Source: a virus. Taken from it: a stretch of 64,000 bases of DNA. A program made the position numbers and the translations under genes. The DNA lies in IMG/VR virus record IMGVR_UViG_3300044612_000719, positions 1-64,000 of that record. One strand, given 5' to 3'. The number at the start of each line of letters is the position of its first letter. Within the stretch, counting starts at the first letter, position 1. The notes under the pieces are model-generated. The model had not been told where the DNA came from. It saw only the letters and a list, made by a program, of their open reading frames with translations, and did not search any database. This document shows positions 25,113 to 33,322 of this stretch, piece by piece.

Positions 25113-25349
25113 TCACTTTGTCTTATCTAGGTGCCAATCAATGTGGTTGTCAAGACGCTCAGAAACAGATTGGACTTTGTCGCCCACATTCTCAACACTG
25201 CGTCTTACAGTTTTTAAATGAAGCATGACCATCCCGTGGTCATTACGATTCTCTTTACGGAGGTCTTTTAGTTGTTTAATTCCTGCGCCAACCGCTCCAG
25301 CAAGCGTTGTAATAAGCGTGGCAATGATGAGCGCCCATGCATCTGTCAT
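25113..25349 (-). CDS. Membrane-anchored coiled-coil protein (DUF2746-like)
   Basis: The 78-residue protein has one N-terminal transmembrane helix (about residues 4-24), a basic stretch (IKQLKDLRKENRN) and a C-terminal coiled coil ending 'RLDNHIDWHLDKTK'. This plan resembles small DUF2746-type proteins of actinobacteriophages and some holins. Its start overlaps the GP88-like gene by 4 nt. It may be involved in lysis or in membrane attachment during entry. Confidence 0.6.
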   Translation of the reverse strand: MTDAWALIIATLITTLAGAVGAGIKQLKDLRKENRNDHGMVMLHLKTVRRSVENVGDKVQSVSERLDNHIDWHLDKTK

Positions 25350-26380
25350 GCGTTATGCGGCCGTCTACGGGAGATCTGAACAGGTGACTCTGCTGATCCA
25401 CTTTGCATCTGGCGAATAAAACCAGTCTCATCAAAAACGCCACGGCGTCCTTCAACTGTGATTTCCTTGGCTCGTAGGGCTACTGCTCCACCAATCCTTT
25501 CGTCAAGGTGGCGCATGTCGTGGGCGTCTCCAGCGGATTCCCCACGTGACGTACGAACTGTTGGAAGTTCAATACTGCGTCCTTGCTTGTCATTGATGGT
25601 CAATGAGTCAGGTATCTTGTCACCCTTTTTAATATTGAGAGGAACTGCAACGTTTCTACCAGACTTAGTAATCTGCTCAATACGTGGAACAGTGGTGTTC
25701 TCAGTAAGGCTGTGGATCCAGTGGTAGTTGCTGTATGGGTTTGGATCCTCATGTTCAACAACGTCATGGGTATTAAACTTTGTATATTCGTTGAACTGTG
25801 TTCCTGGACGGGAGCCAATCAAAAGGTCAGAAGTCTGACCAAGGCGGTGCCAACCAACGTCTGAAGTACCGTTCAAGCGCACCACAGGAGTCCTGCGCAT
25901 GGCACGTGACGTCCGTTCGTGGTTACGGATCTCGGAATGGACAAGACCCAAATACATGTCTGGCTGTTCCCATGCCATTTTGGTTCGTGCTTGTTTAGCA
26001 ATTTCACCGCCAGTCAAACCAAGTTGACCAGACCCGCTCAAGCATGCACCTTTACAACCCTTAGTTTCAGAACCGCAGGTGTTGCAACCCTTAATACCGC
26101 TTTGGTTAGATGGTTGCAGGTATTGAACCAACTGCTTTGAACCCAATACGCCATGTTCACCAGAGGTTTCGTTGTGCTCTAGTTTTGTGGAACTTCCCAG
26201 CAAATGGGGTTTAATACCGCCACGAAGGATGTCTCCACCCTTAGTTGTCCCTGTAGTTGACCGTGACATAGCACTAAAGGTTTCTTTTGCTTCCTTGAGA
26301 CCAGCACCTGTTGAGTACTTAAGGACGTCATCAACGCTTGCTTCGGCAAGGCGTTTTTCTAAACTAGACCTAGTTCCCAT
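25346..26380 (-). CDS. GP88-like phage protein with Cys cluster
   Basis: The 344-residue product has the Cys motif GCNTCGSETKGCKGACL (about residues 98-114), a following basic helix ('IAKQARTKMAWEQPDMYLGL'), and then 'RTPVVRLNGTSDVGWHRL' and 'QFNEYTKFNTHD'. This series (Cys-rich loop, VRLNGTSD, YTK) is the signature of the Gene product 88 family of actinobacteriophages. The family has no established function. The Cys cluster could bind a metal or Fe-S centre. The remaining C-terminal third is basic. Confidence 0.65.
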   Translation of the reverse strand: MGTRSSLEKRLAEASVDDVLKYSTGAGLKEAKETFSAMSRSTTGTTKGGDILRGGIKPHLLGSSTKLEHNETSGEHGVLGSKQLVQYLQPSNQSGIKGCNTCGSETKGCKGACLSGSGQLGLTGGEIAKQARTKMAWEQPDMYLGLVHSEIRNHERTSRAMRRTPVVRLNGTSDVGWHRLGQTSDLLIGSRPGTQFNEYTKFNTHDVVEHEDPNPYSNYHWIHSLTENTTVPRIEQITKSGRNVAVPLNIKKGDKIPDSLTINDKQGRSIELPTVRTSRGESAGDAHDMRHLDERIGGAVALRAKEITVEGRRGVFDETGFIRQMQSGSAESPVQISRRRPHNA

Positions 26381-26382
26381 AC

Positions 26383-26841
26383 CTACGCTCCATCTTTATT
26401 CTGAGGATTTGCTTTTATATAAGACGAAATGCCCTGCGCACGGCGTCGCATTGGGTCTTGTGGGCGGTGGTTCATCCGAACACCTGTAGAAGTTTTGTTT
26501 AAATTAGATCGCACTGGTTTAAACAAATCAAGCGCATCTTGGTAACCAACGCCAAGACCTGACATATTGCGCTTCATATCAATCCCACCTTTAGGACCAT
26601 ATGACTTTCCTATTTGTGGGTTGCGGTCATCTGTACCATAGTCAGGACGACGGTACTGCTGATGTGATTCGTGGAAGTGTTGTTTGCGAGACCTTACAGC
26701 CCCTGCAAAGAATCCAGCCCCAGCGTAAACCTGACCAATGCCGATCCCAGACTGGGTATTAGTAGGGGGAGTCGGTTGACTCCCCCCACCATTAACAGCG
26801 CTGTCAGTTGTGCTGGCGCCTGCGTCGGCGCCGCCTTCCAT
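26383..26841 (-). CDS. Hypothetical protein (152 aa), Gly/Arg-rich
   Basis: The protein has a Gly/Ser/Pro-rich N-terminal half with a glycine-zipper-like stretch ('GIGQVYAGAGFFAGAVRSR') and a basic, His/Gln/Arg-rich C-terminal half ('HFHESHQQYRRPD', 'RRRAQGISSYIKANP'). It looks disordered or membrane-interacting. It sits between a disordered 133-residue protein gene and the GP88-like gene. No family is recognised. It might be an internal virion protein. Confidence 0.6.
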   Translation of the reverse strand: MEGGADAGASTTDSAVNGGGSQPTPPTNTQSGIGIGQVYAGAGFFAGAVRSRKQHFHESHQQYRRPDYGTDDRNPQIGKSYGPKGGIDMKRNMSGLGVGYQDALDLFKPVRSNLNKTSTGVRMNHRPQDPMRRRAQGISSYIKANPQNKDGA

Positions 26842-26843
26842 AA

Positions 26844-27245
26844 CTAGTCGTTAACGACTGTTGGGTTCATGCGGTTCATGTGACCGCCGCTGTTGTACTC
26901 GTACTCAAACTGTGGCATTCCGTCGCCTGACATTGAGCCTTGTACAAACTCTGAGAGCACCGATGGTGCCTCAATCCACGAAGCCGAGCCAACATGAGCA
27001 CGCTCACGCATCGTCTCTTCTGGATACTTGTAAAACATCTCAGGGTTGTTGTGGTTCTGACGACCAGGAGCCGACGAGGTGTCAGCGTATGCACCACGAC
27101 CGAAATCGTTTGGTACGTCTGTGTCAGTTGCTACGCCTTCTTCAAAGCGAAGCGGTCCACGGTTGCCTGGGATGCTTGGCGCCATTGAACGCTCAAAAAC
27201 GTTCGGTGAGCGCTCTGGGAATTGTGGTGCTGGTGCTACGTTCAC
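26844..27245 (-). CDS. Hypothetical disordered protein (133 aa)
   Basis: The start codon is GTG with a GGAGG ribosome binding site six bases upstream. The sequence is rich in Pro, Asn, Gly and acidic residues without long hydrophobic segments, for example 'PAPQFPERSPNVFERSMAPS' and 'YADTSSAPGRQNHNNPEMFY'. It follows the terminase large subunit gene. Such proteins are common in virions as flexible linkers or internal proteins. I cannot assign a function. Confidence 0.6.
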   Translation of the reverse strand: MNVAPAPQFPERSPNVFERSMAPSIPGNRGPLRFEEGVATDTDVPNDFGRGAYADTSSAPGRQNHNNPEMFYKYPEETMRERAHVGSASWIEAPSVLSEFVQGSMSGDGMPQFEYEYNSGGHMNRMNPTVVND

Positions 27246-27290
27246 GTAAGCCTCCGTAATAGGGGTTTTTAACTTGTAACTAGATTACCA

Positions 27291-28850
27291 TCAATTAAAG
27301 AATGGATTTTCTGCCACCTGTATTTGAGGCAGGGTATCATGCATGGTCATAAAACAGGCGATTGCTAGGGAGTCTGGGTAGTCGTCAAAGGCACCTTTTT
27401 CATCAGGGGCTTCAGCCAACATATATGGACCACGGTAGGTCTTCTCTAGGTCGCTCATCTGTTGATTGAACCGCTTCCAACCACGGGTACGGCGAGCCTT
27501 GGAGTGACCTGGAATTATTAATTGCTCTCTCTGAATGAGTTCTGTTAGGTGCACCCAACGCTCGTGCTGGGCTTTAGAGTCCGAAGATATCGCAAGCACC
27601 TCAATATCAGGAAGCAGGATCTGCATACGTTCGGCTACAGCACCACCAACACCCTGAGAGTCAATACCAATTCTAAGGGGGTCGTAGTTGCGTAGGAAGT
27701 CAATAATCTGGAAGTACTGGGATTCCCATTCTTCGTTATTAATCTCTAGCCAGTTAAGGACACGGTGCTCATGGAACCCAAACGGATCTGGATGGTCCCA
27801 GTCAACCCAACAGACCGTCACTACGGTTGAGTCATTAGAACGGGCAACGTCAATACCGACCACCACAGGAGTACGCCACCATTGTTTTACTATTGGCATA
27901 GACGGGTCATACAAGCGATCTAATCGCTCTTCAGTAACAAACATACCTCGGTCAAGTACCCATTTATTGCAGTACGACATTTGGAATTCGTCTGAGTCTT
28001 CACCAATGCGCAGTTTTTCTTTAGCAATAAACTTTGCATAGTTAGCGTTGTATTTAGAAGCGACCTTCCAGTCGTACTCAAAGTGACATGGTCGTGTCTT
28101 TTTACCGTTGACCATACGTCGCTTGTTGTACTGGATCATCTTGTAAAAGTACGACTTGTTACGGGTAGCCGTACCTGTAAGGCAAATACTTCCGTTATTA
28201 AACGCCAACATCGGCTTAATTGATTTGGCGATCATGTACTCGTCGGCTTCCTGAGCCTCATCAATCATGACGAAGTGGTACGTTTTTGATTCAATCTTTG
28301 CTTTTGGGTTACAGGTTTGCATACGGCAAAGCGATCCAGAATGCTTCAAGGTAATAATGCGACCCTTACCACGGGCGCCACCTGATGTTGCTTTGTCGTC
28401 AATCTCTGGGTCTAACAGGAAGTCCATTGCATGGTCGCTAGTGAGTTTGCCAACGATACGACTAAATACTGTGTCTGCTTGGTCTTCTACTGGTGCAAAC
28501 ACTCCACACCAAAAGCCTTTTTCAAACTTATCAAGCCATGTCGGATATATCTTTGACAACTTAGGCAAGATGACCATGAGCGAAGCCATGACGTTAGACA
28601 GCACTTCAGACTTACCTGACTGACGTGTAGCAACCACTGTCATTTCCTCACCGTCACCAAGAATGACCGATTCAATTAATCGGTAAGCAATTGGGATCTG
28701 GTATGGGAACAACTCCACGTCACAGAACTCTTCGGTAAATACAATAATGCGTTTTACCAGTTCGTCTATGAATTCGGCGGACGTTTCGTCCAGTTCCTCG
28801 GCTATGTCCTCCGCTAAGAGGTTTTCGTCTAATTCGTCGTCTGTGAGCAC
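27291..28850 (-). CDS. terL: Terminase large subunit
   Basis: The 519-residue product has a Walker A variant ATRQSGKS at about residues 74-81, a Walker B segment near residue 195 (YHFVMIDEAQ), a coupling motif near residue 223 (LTGTATRNKS), and a C-terminal nuclease with 'VVVGIDVARSNDSTVV' near residue 330 and IGIDSQGVGG near residue 393. These are the ATPase and RNase H-like nuclease of DNA packaging motors. The start codon is GTG (28848-28850), 18 bases after the stop of the preceding gene and in the same frame. No good ribosome binding site is visible. Confidence 0.93.
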   Translation of the reverse strand: MLTDDELDENLLAEDIAEELDETSAEFIDELVKRIIVFTEEFCDVELFPYQIPIAYRLIESVILGDGEEMTVVATRQSGKSEVLSNVMASLMVILPKLSKIYPTWLDKFEKGFWCGVFAPVEDQADTVFSRIVGKLTSDHAMDFLLDPEIDDKATSGGARGKGRIITLKHSGSLCRMQTCNPKAKIESKTYHFVMIDEAQEADEYMIAKSIKPMLAFNNGSICLTGTATRNKSYFYKMIQYNKRRMVNGKKTRPCHFEYDWKVASKYNANYAKFIAKEKLRIGEDSDEFQMSYCNKWVLDRGMFVTEERLDRLYDPSMPIVKQWWRTPVVVGIDVARSNDSTVVTVCWVDWDHPDPFGFHEHRVLNWLEINNEEWESQYFQIIDFLRNYDPLRIGIDSQGVGGAVAERMQILLPDIEVLAISSDSKAQHERWVHLTELIQREQLIIPGHSKARRTRGWKRFNQQMSDLEKTYRGPYMLAEAPDEKGAFDDYPDSLAIACFMTMHDTLPQIQVAENPFFN

Positions 28851-28868
28851 AGACCAATCATAGACTAA

Positions 28869-29168
28869 TTAGTAGTCGCTGTTATCAAACTTCATTTGGA
28901 GTTGCGAATCGTCGTTATAGATTGGGCGACGTGGGCGCAATTCCGAAATCAAAGCGGCTGAATCCTCAATAATCATAATGAGGGTTTTGATGTCAATAAG
29001 GACGTTTTCAGGATCTTCTTCTGACTGTTGGAACACCTTTGGAGAATACGACTCAGTGACCAAAAAGAGATCATGAACGGCATTAATGAGGCGACGCTTT
29101 TCCCCTGCTTCAATGTTTGATAGTACGGGCTTTGTTGATGTATTTGGCATAGGTTCTGATAGTACCAT
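28869..29168 (-). CDS. Hypothetical protein upstream of terminase (99 aa)
   Basis: This acidic helical protein contains 'EAGEKRRLINAVHDLFLVTE' and a hydrophobic helix 'DIKTLIMIIEDSAALISEL'. Its stop lies in frame with the GTG start of the large terminase gene, 18 bases upstream. Gene order suggests a possible terminase partner, but the sequence has no obvious helix-turn-helix. A second Met at residue 7 is an alternative start. Confidence 0.6.
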   Translation of the reverse strand: MVLSEPMPNTSTKPVLSNIEAGEKRRLINAVHDLFLVTESYSPKVFQQSEEDPENVLIDIKTLIMIIEDSAALISELRPRRPIYNDDSQLQMKFDNSDY

Positions 29169-29170
29169 TG

Positions 29171-29407
29171 CTATTTCGTAGCGTCAACCCGACTCTGTAA
29201 CTCTTGCCACAAATCTGACAATGCTTCAATAGCGTCACTTACTTCACCATCTGGTCCATCGTGGTAACGCCAACGATCAAAGGAAGATCCAAGCATCATG
29301 ACGCTGGTATCAAACCACTGCAATAAGGATGCTCGGTCTAAGTTTTGTAAACGCTTTGGTACTTCTCTTTTAGGAGGTTCTTCTTTTTTAAAAAATCCCA
29401 TCACCAT
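29171..29407 (-). CDS. Hypothetical protein (78 aa)
   Basis: The protein has a basic N-terminus (FFKKEEPPKREVPKRLQN) and then helices ('SLLQWFDTSVMMLGSSFDRW', 'SDAIEALSDLWQELQSR'). Two starts are possible: the ATG at 29407, or an ATG at 29401 that overlaps the upstream stop as TGATG. It precedes the terminase-linked gene in a run of small overlapping genes. No family is recognised. Confidence 0.6.
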   Translation of the reverse strand: MVMGFFKKEEPPKREVPKRLQNLDRASLLQWFDTSVMMLGSSFDRWRYHDGPDGEVSDAIEALSDLWQELQSRVDATK

Positions 29408-29706
29408 AATCCAATCTCTTGTGCGGGTACGTCCATTTCACGACCACCTACTGCTTGTAAAATACCATCTGTTTCATCAGTGATGTTGGCACGTTTACAT
29501 ACCCCAATTTGTAATGTGCGAGTACGGGTGCGCAACTGCACGCCTTTACCATGACGCCATGGTTGCCCTAATTCTTTCATAATACCTATACACATCAAAG
29601 GTGTATTGGTGTTTGCAAAGTCCCTAGCAATCCAATAGATCGGGCCAATACCGTGAACTTCGTTATAACTACATTTGAGACTGAACGAAAAACGTGCTCT
29701 CTTCAT
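29401..29706 (-). CDS. Hypothetical protein (about 101 aa)
   Basis: The frame is open from 29781, but that would overlap the KTSC-domain gene by 113 nt. I prefer the ATG at 29706, with AGGG nine bases upstream, which gives a 38-nt overlap. The protein starts MKRARFSFSLKCSYNEVHGI and continues with 'GPIYWIARDFANTNTPLMC', a beta-rich fold with basic strands ('KGVQLRTRTRTLQIGVCKR'). No family is recognised. Confidence 0.55.
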   Translation of the reverse strand: MKRARFSFSLKCSYNEVHGIGPIYWIARDFANTNTPLMCIGIMKELGQPWRHGKGVQLRTRTRTLQIGVCKRANITDETDGILQAVGGREMDVPAQEIGLW

Positions 29707-30124
29707 CGCCTGATGCCCTACTGTTTGGAAAGTTATTGAGTACCGAGTTAATATAGCGTCCTTTTGATTGAGCAGACGCAAACGCTTGGTAAATATGTTC
29801 TGGAACGTTTAAGTATTTCCACGGAGTACCGTGTTTAATAAAGCGAACAAAAAGTGTGCCGTTAAAACCAATAGCGCCAGAGGTGCCTTCCATAGCAACA
29901 TAACGAAAGGCTTCTACACGACTACTTTCATCTGCGGCGTGGTAGTAAGTGGTATTAGGATCCCAATGAATTGGGATCATTTCTGTTGGCGTAAACTTTG
30001 TCTCGTTCGCACGAGTACGAGCACGCTCTTCTTGGATAGCGTACTGACCTGAGTAGTAGTTTAATCCTTCAGCAATACGGTCTCTTGCTGATCTGTTTAA
30101 GCCTGGTTTAGGTCGTGGTGCCAT
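29669..30124 (-). CDS. KTSC-domain protein
   Basis: The 151-residue product has a basic N-terminal region (about residues 1-60) and a C-terminal KTSC domain (about residues 67-130). The domain shows 'SRVEAFRYVAMEG', a 'LFVRFIKHGTPWKYLNVP' strand pair and a helix 'HIYQAFASAQSKGRYINSVL' with the typical Ala-x-Ser-x-Gly. KTSC domains are found in phages and in lysyl-tRNA synthetase-related contexts, and their function is unclear. A possible -10 element (TAATAT) ends eight bases before the start. It follows the endolysin gene. Confidence 0.75.
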   Translation of the reverse strand: MAPRPKPGLNRSARDRIAEGLNYYSGQYAIQEERARTRANETKFTPTEMIPIHWDPNTTYYHAADESSRVEAFRYVAMEGTSGAIGFNGTLFVRFIKHGTPWKYLNVPEHIYQAFASAQSKGRYINSVLNNFPNSRASGDEESTFFVQSQM

Positions 30125-30135
30125 ACGGCTCTATA

Positions 30136-30711
30136 TTACGCTTGTGGAGGAAGTGTTGCCTCGTAGTCAAGAACTGCCTGTGGCATTACCTTGCCTTCGG
30201 TAAAACGGATGTGCCAACTTTCAGCACCTGGCATGTCCACTACTTCATGGCTAAAACCAAACTTCTGTTCGTTAGCCAATAGCCAGTCCATGATCTTCTT
30301 GTTGCCAGTGTTGGCAATGTCAATGGCGATACCGAGCATGTGACGTGAGCAGGTCTTAGCGTCATCGTTAGGAGCCGCTAGAGGAGCGTTGCCCTTCTTC
30401 AAGTACCACTTCACACCATTCCATGTGCGGGTTGAGGCTCCTGGAATTAACTCTTTCTGGTAGCGGGTGAGAAATCCTTGGGTCTGGGTTTGGATACTGC
30501 GGAATGTGTCCCCTGCTGAAGTCGGAGCCAACTTGACTCCATCTGCTGCGGCGGCTGCCTTCATTGCCTCAAAGGCACGAGCGGCACAATGGTGCATCTG
30601 ACCACCCACAGATAACTTGCGAAGCATCGCAGGCGTGATCTGAGAAGGCTTCTTACCTTCTAGGTGCTCACAGAATTTGATAGGGACTACGGGCCAAGGC
30701 ATCTTTGTCAT
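30136..30711 (-). CDS. Endolysin, M15-type peptidase (VanY-like)
   Basis: The 191-residue protein has the zinc-binding motif of M15 peptidases, SRHMLGIAID (S-x-H-x-x-G-x-A-x-D), and the second His in 'ESWHIRF' near residue 168. It would cleave the peptide part of peptidoglycan. It is a stand-alone protein without signal peptide, as usual for endolysins that need a holin. The gene is preceded by a TAAAAT -10 element with exactly six bases before ATG and no ribosome binding site, so it appears to have its own leaderless promoter. It opens the KTSC-terminase gene group. Confidence 0.85.
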   Translation of the reverse strand: MTKMPWPVVPIKFCEHLEGKKPSQITPAMLRKLSVGGQMHHCAARAFEAMKAAAAADGVKLAPTSAGDTFRSIQTQTQGFLTRYQKELIPGASTRTWNGVKWYLKKGNAPLAAPNDDAKTCSRHMLGIAIDIANTGNKKIMDWLLANEQKFGFSHEVVDMPGAESWHIRFTEGKVMPQAVLDYEATLPPQA

Positions 30712-30723
30712 GGCACCATTTTA
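30712..30723 (-). promoter_or_regulatory. Leaderless promoter of the endolysin gene, -10 TAAAAT
   Basis: TAAAAT at 30718-30723 is followed by six bases (GGTGCC) and the ATG of the endolysin gene. A 100-bp gap upstream has no gene, so this is probably the start of a transcription unit. Confidence 0.65.
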
Positions 30724-30811
30724 CACCAACACTAGGCAACGGGAACGTAAAGTTCCTCAGATAGTGCCAGAGCCTTGTGTTAATTAGGGGATTTAGCCAT
30801 TTCGCTAACAA

Positions 30812-31396
30812 TTACTTCATAGTTAGGTTTATATTCAAAACTCTTCTATATGGGTGAACCATAGGATTTGTAGCAGAATGCCATGTCTTCGCTGGGAAGA
30901 TTACCAATGAATTAGCGGATGGGGTTTGACGGTGGATTATTTCTTCTCTATCTTCTGCGTAAAAAACTGTGTCACCGTCAACTGAATCAAAATAAAAGAC
31001 CCCAGTAAACATTTTGTCAATGTTGTCCAAGTGCCTTTCCCTATCAACATGTGGTCTTGGTGGGGGTATCTTGTTGTAGTTTTCCATAAGGTTTAAGTGC
31101 ATTGAATAAACATTACTTATTTCCGAATTTAACTTATCTGCCATAATCCATGCAATTGGTAAAAATAAATGCACCCAATCTGAATTACTTTCTCCATCCT
31201 TTATCAAACTATGTCTAAAGCCATGGTTGATAGAGTCTGTATTATTCTTTGAGCCATATGTTGTGTCTGGTTGAAAGAACCATGGAAAGTTTGGCGATGA
31301 AATTGCATCTAGGCCATTTTTAAAATGCGTTGGACTTAAAAGATTACTAAAGAATCTAATATTCTCCGACAATGATCCATTCCAATTTTGATTCAT
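30812..31396 (-). CDS. 2OG-Fe(II) oxygenase (prolyl hydroxylase-like)
   Basis: The 194-residue product has the HxD...H iron-binding facial triad: His-Val-Asp in 'PPPRPHVDRERHLDN' and the distal His in 'FPAKTWHSATNP'. An Arg that would bind 2-oxoglutarate follows in 'YRRVLNINL'. Between them, 'MFTGVFYFDSVDGDTVFYAE' matches the double-stranded beta-helix core. Substrates are unknown, but it ends the block of Gly/Pro-rich fibre genes, so hydroxylation of fibre residues is a possible role. It overlaps the preceding gene by 41 nt. Confidence 0.82.
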   Translation of the reverse strand: MNQNWNGSLSENIRFFSNLLSPTHFKNGLDAISSPNFPWFFQPDTTYGSKNNTDSINHGFRHSLIKDGESNSDWVHLFLPIAWIMADKLNSEISNVYSMHLNLMENYNKIPPPRPHVDRERHLDNIDKMFTGVFYFDSVDGDTVFYAEDREEIIHRQTPSANSLVIFPAKTWHSATNPMVHPYRRVLNINLTMK

Positions 31397-31721
31397 CCCA
31401 GTTATAGATTACCCCCTCAATAGGGTTTTCATTCGCTTTAGGTGGTACCCAGTCATTATTTTCATTAAGAGTCCAGGATGGGTATGGTTGAAATCTAACG
31501 AATTCATCCCTAATCTCATCATAGGAAAACCCAATACTTGGATATTCCTTACGAATTCTGTTATTGAAAGAACATTGTACCCAGCGGCCTTGTTTTATTG
31601 TATTGCAAAAATCAATACCCTTCTGTTCGTTTTCAACACCATCAAGCAATAATTCGTTATTGTGAACAGCAATAATATTTATTACAATATTGTTTTCGTC
31701 TAGTTCTGCAAAATAAGCCAT
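31356..31721 (-). CDS. Fibre companion protein, copy 1 (121 aa)
   Basis: This is one of three paralogs (with 34141-34485 and 43046-43414) that begin MA(Y/H)FA-x-L-(D/G)-E-(D/N)-N-I-V and share a central 'YPSIGFSYDEIRDEFVRFQPYPSWTL' -like part with conserved Pro-x-Pro-Ser-Trp, then a C-terminal Trp-Asp-Glu motif. Each copy lies directly downstream of a Gly-rich fibre gene. Tail fibre assembly chaperones often have such a position and length, so that role is likely but unproven. The start overlaps the upstream stop as TAATG. Confidence 0.65.
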   Translation of the reverse strand: MAYFAELDENNIVINIIAVHNNELLLDGVENEQKGIDFCNTIKQGRWVQCSFNNRIRKEYPSIGFSYDEIRDEFVRFQPYPSWTLNENNDWVPPKANENPIEGVIYNWDESKLEWIIVGEY

Positions 31722-33313
31722 TAGAATGTAATACTCCCTGAACCAGTCCAAACATAAACATGAAAACCAGGACGAGATGTGGTGCTGTATGAAGGACTCC
31801 CAGTCGTTGCTACAGCAGGGGCAAATGTAGTTGAATAAGCAATAACACATTCGCCACCACCGCCAGCGCCCGTGCCACCACCGCCCCAAACGTTAGCATC
31901 GGCAGAACCTCCGCCTCCGCCTCCACCTACACCATTACCGCCAGATGTAAGACCATTGTTTACTCCTGCGGCTCCTCCTGCTCCATAACTTGCACCGTAT
32001 CCAGCACCATATCTAACTGCACCACCACCGCCACCGCCCCATCCAACAGTTGTGCCTCTTATGGTTGGAGCAGCAGAGGTACCACCAGTACCAACACCGC
32101 CGTTGTAACCTCCACCGTTTCCGTTTCCTGTAATGGAATAACCCAAACCAGTTGCTGTAACTGTTGCGCCAAGAGCCGCACTAGATGTAGCACCTTGTCC
32201 TCCAACGGTTATTGTGTATGCAATACCTGACGACACTGGGGTATTAAGGTTTGCAACAGAAGCACCACCGCCACCGCCTCTATATCCAACAGGTGTGAAT
32301 TGCCAATATTCGCCCTGGCTGCCACCTGCTCCAACAAGAACCTGAACAGAAGTTGGGGCTGGCCTATTAGTGGTTGCGTTAACTCCAGCAGACTGCGGTC
32401 CTACGCCATAAGCGTTTTTGGCCCGAACATAGAAAGTGTAAGTCGTACTTGCCGTTAATCCAGTGACGGTTATTGGGCTTGCCGTTGTGTTGTTCCAAGA
32501 GTTTGTTTGCCCTGCAACATACAAATCCCAACCAGTCACCGTACCGCAACCAGTAGCCGTAAATGAAACTACTACTGATGTGGCGGTAATAGTTCCAATG
32601 GTAATAACTGGTGTACATGTAGGAACACCCTCGGTTGTAAAGGAAACACCAGTAGATCCAGGACCAACACCATAAGAGTTAACTCCACGAAGGTACACGG
32701 TGTACGCAGTATTTTGCGTAAGCCCAGAAACAGTTACAGGACTTACAGCGTCTGCTGGTGAAAGCGCAGCCCATGTTGAGTTATTAAACGAATACTCATA
32801 GTTGGTTAGAGCAGTACTGCTTGCGGCGGCAGTAAAGGATATCGCCGCAGATGTGTTTACTGGAATTGCCGAAAGAGTAGTAGGGGCAGATGTTGGGATA
32901 CCTTGTGATGTAAAGGAAACTGGTGATGACTCAACATCACTAACGCCGACATCGTTTACAGCCTTTAATTTAATTAAGTAAGCAGTGTTTTGTGTAAGAC
33001 CAGTTACCGTGATTGGAGAAACACCGTCTGCTGGTGACAATGCAGCGTATGCACTATAAGTAGACCCACCATTTGAAGAAATTGCGTATTGGTAGTTGGT
33101 AATACTTGCGCCACCAGTATCCGTTGGTGCCGTAAACGAAATTGCTACGGATGTGTTAGCAGGGGTTGCTGATAGAGAAGTTGGAGCATTTTGGGGTGCG
33201 CTTACACCAACCCAGACCGAATGCACTTGCCCAGAATTAGTACGAATCCCACGTGGACTTAAATGGGTGGAAACCTGCTTCCCACCTTCAGTCTTTTTAT
33301 TAAACGCCACCAT
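31721..33313 (-). CDS. Tail fibre with FN3 repeats and Gly-rich tip
   Basis: The 530-residue product has an N-terminal segment, then at least three fibronectin type III domains (about residues 40-130, 135-225 and 228-315). Each has the repeated 'LSPAD' and 'VTGLTQNTAY' elements. A Gly-rich domain follows (about residues 325-490), resembling the polyglycine tips of phage adhesins, and the protein ends in 'FHVYVWTGSGSITF'. Gly-rich adhesin tips are known to bind receptors in T4-like phages. A companion protein gene follows immediately. Confidence 0.8.
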   Translation of the reverse strand: MVAFNKKTEGGKQVSTHLSPRGIRTNSGQVHSVWVGVSAPQNAPTSLSATPANTSVAISFTAPTDTGGASITNYQYAISSNGGSTYSAYAALSPADGVSPITVTGLTQNTAYLIKLKAVNDVGVSDVESSPVSFTSQGIPTSAPTTLSAIPVNTSAAISFTAAASSTALTNYEYSFNNSTWAALSPADAVSPVTVSGLTQNTAYTVYLRGVNSYGVGPGSTGVSFTTEGVPTCTPVITIGTITATSVVVSFTATGCGTVTGWDLYVAGQTNSWNNTTASPITVTGLTASTTYTFYVRAKNAYGVGPQSAGVNATTNRPAPTSVQVLVGAGGSQGEYWQFTPVGYRGGGGGASVANLNTPVSSGIAYTITVGGQGATSSAALGATVTATGLGYSITGNGNGGGYNGGVGTGGTSAAPTIRGTTVGWGGGGGGAVRYGAGYGASYGAGGAAGVNNGLTSGGNGVGGGGGGGSADANVWGGGGTGAGGGGECVIAYSTTFAPAVATTGSPSYSTTSRPGFHVYVWTGSGSITF

Positions 33314-33322
33314 GACAGCGCC

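Noticed and set aside
31722-31889. Trp/Cys-rich N-terminal extension of the gene at 31356
   Set aside because: It is antisense-like out-of-frame sequence of the Gly-rich fibre gene. The real start is the ATG at 31721 in a TAATG overlap.
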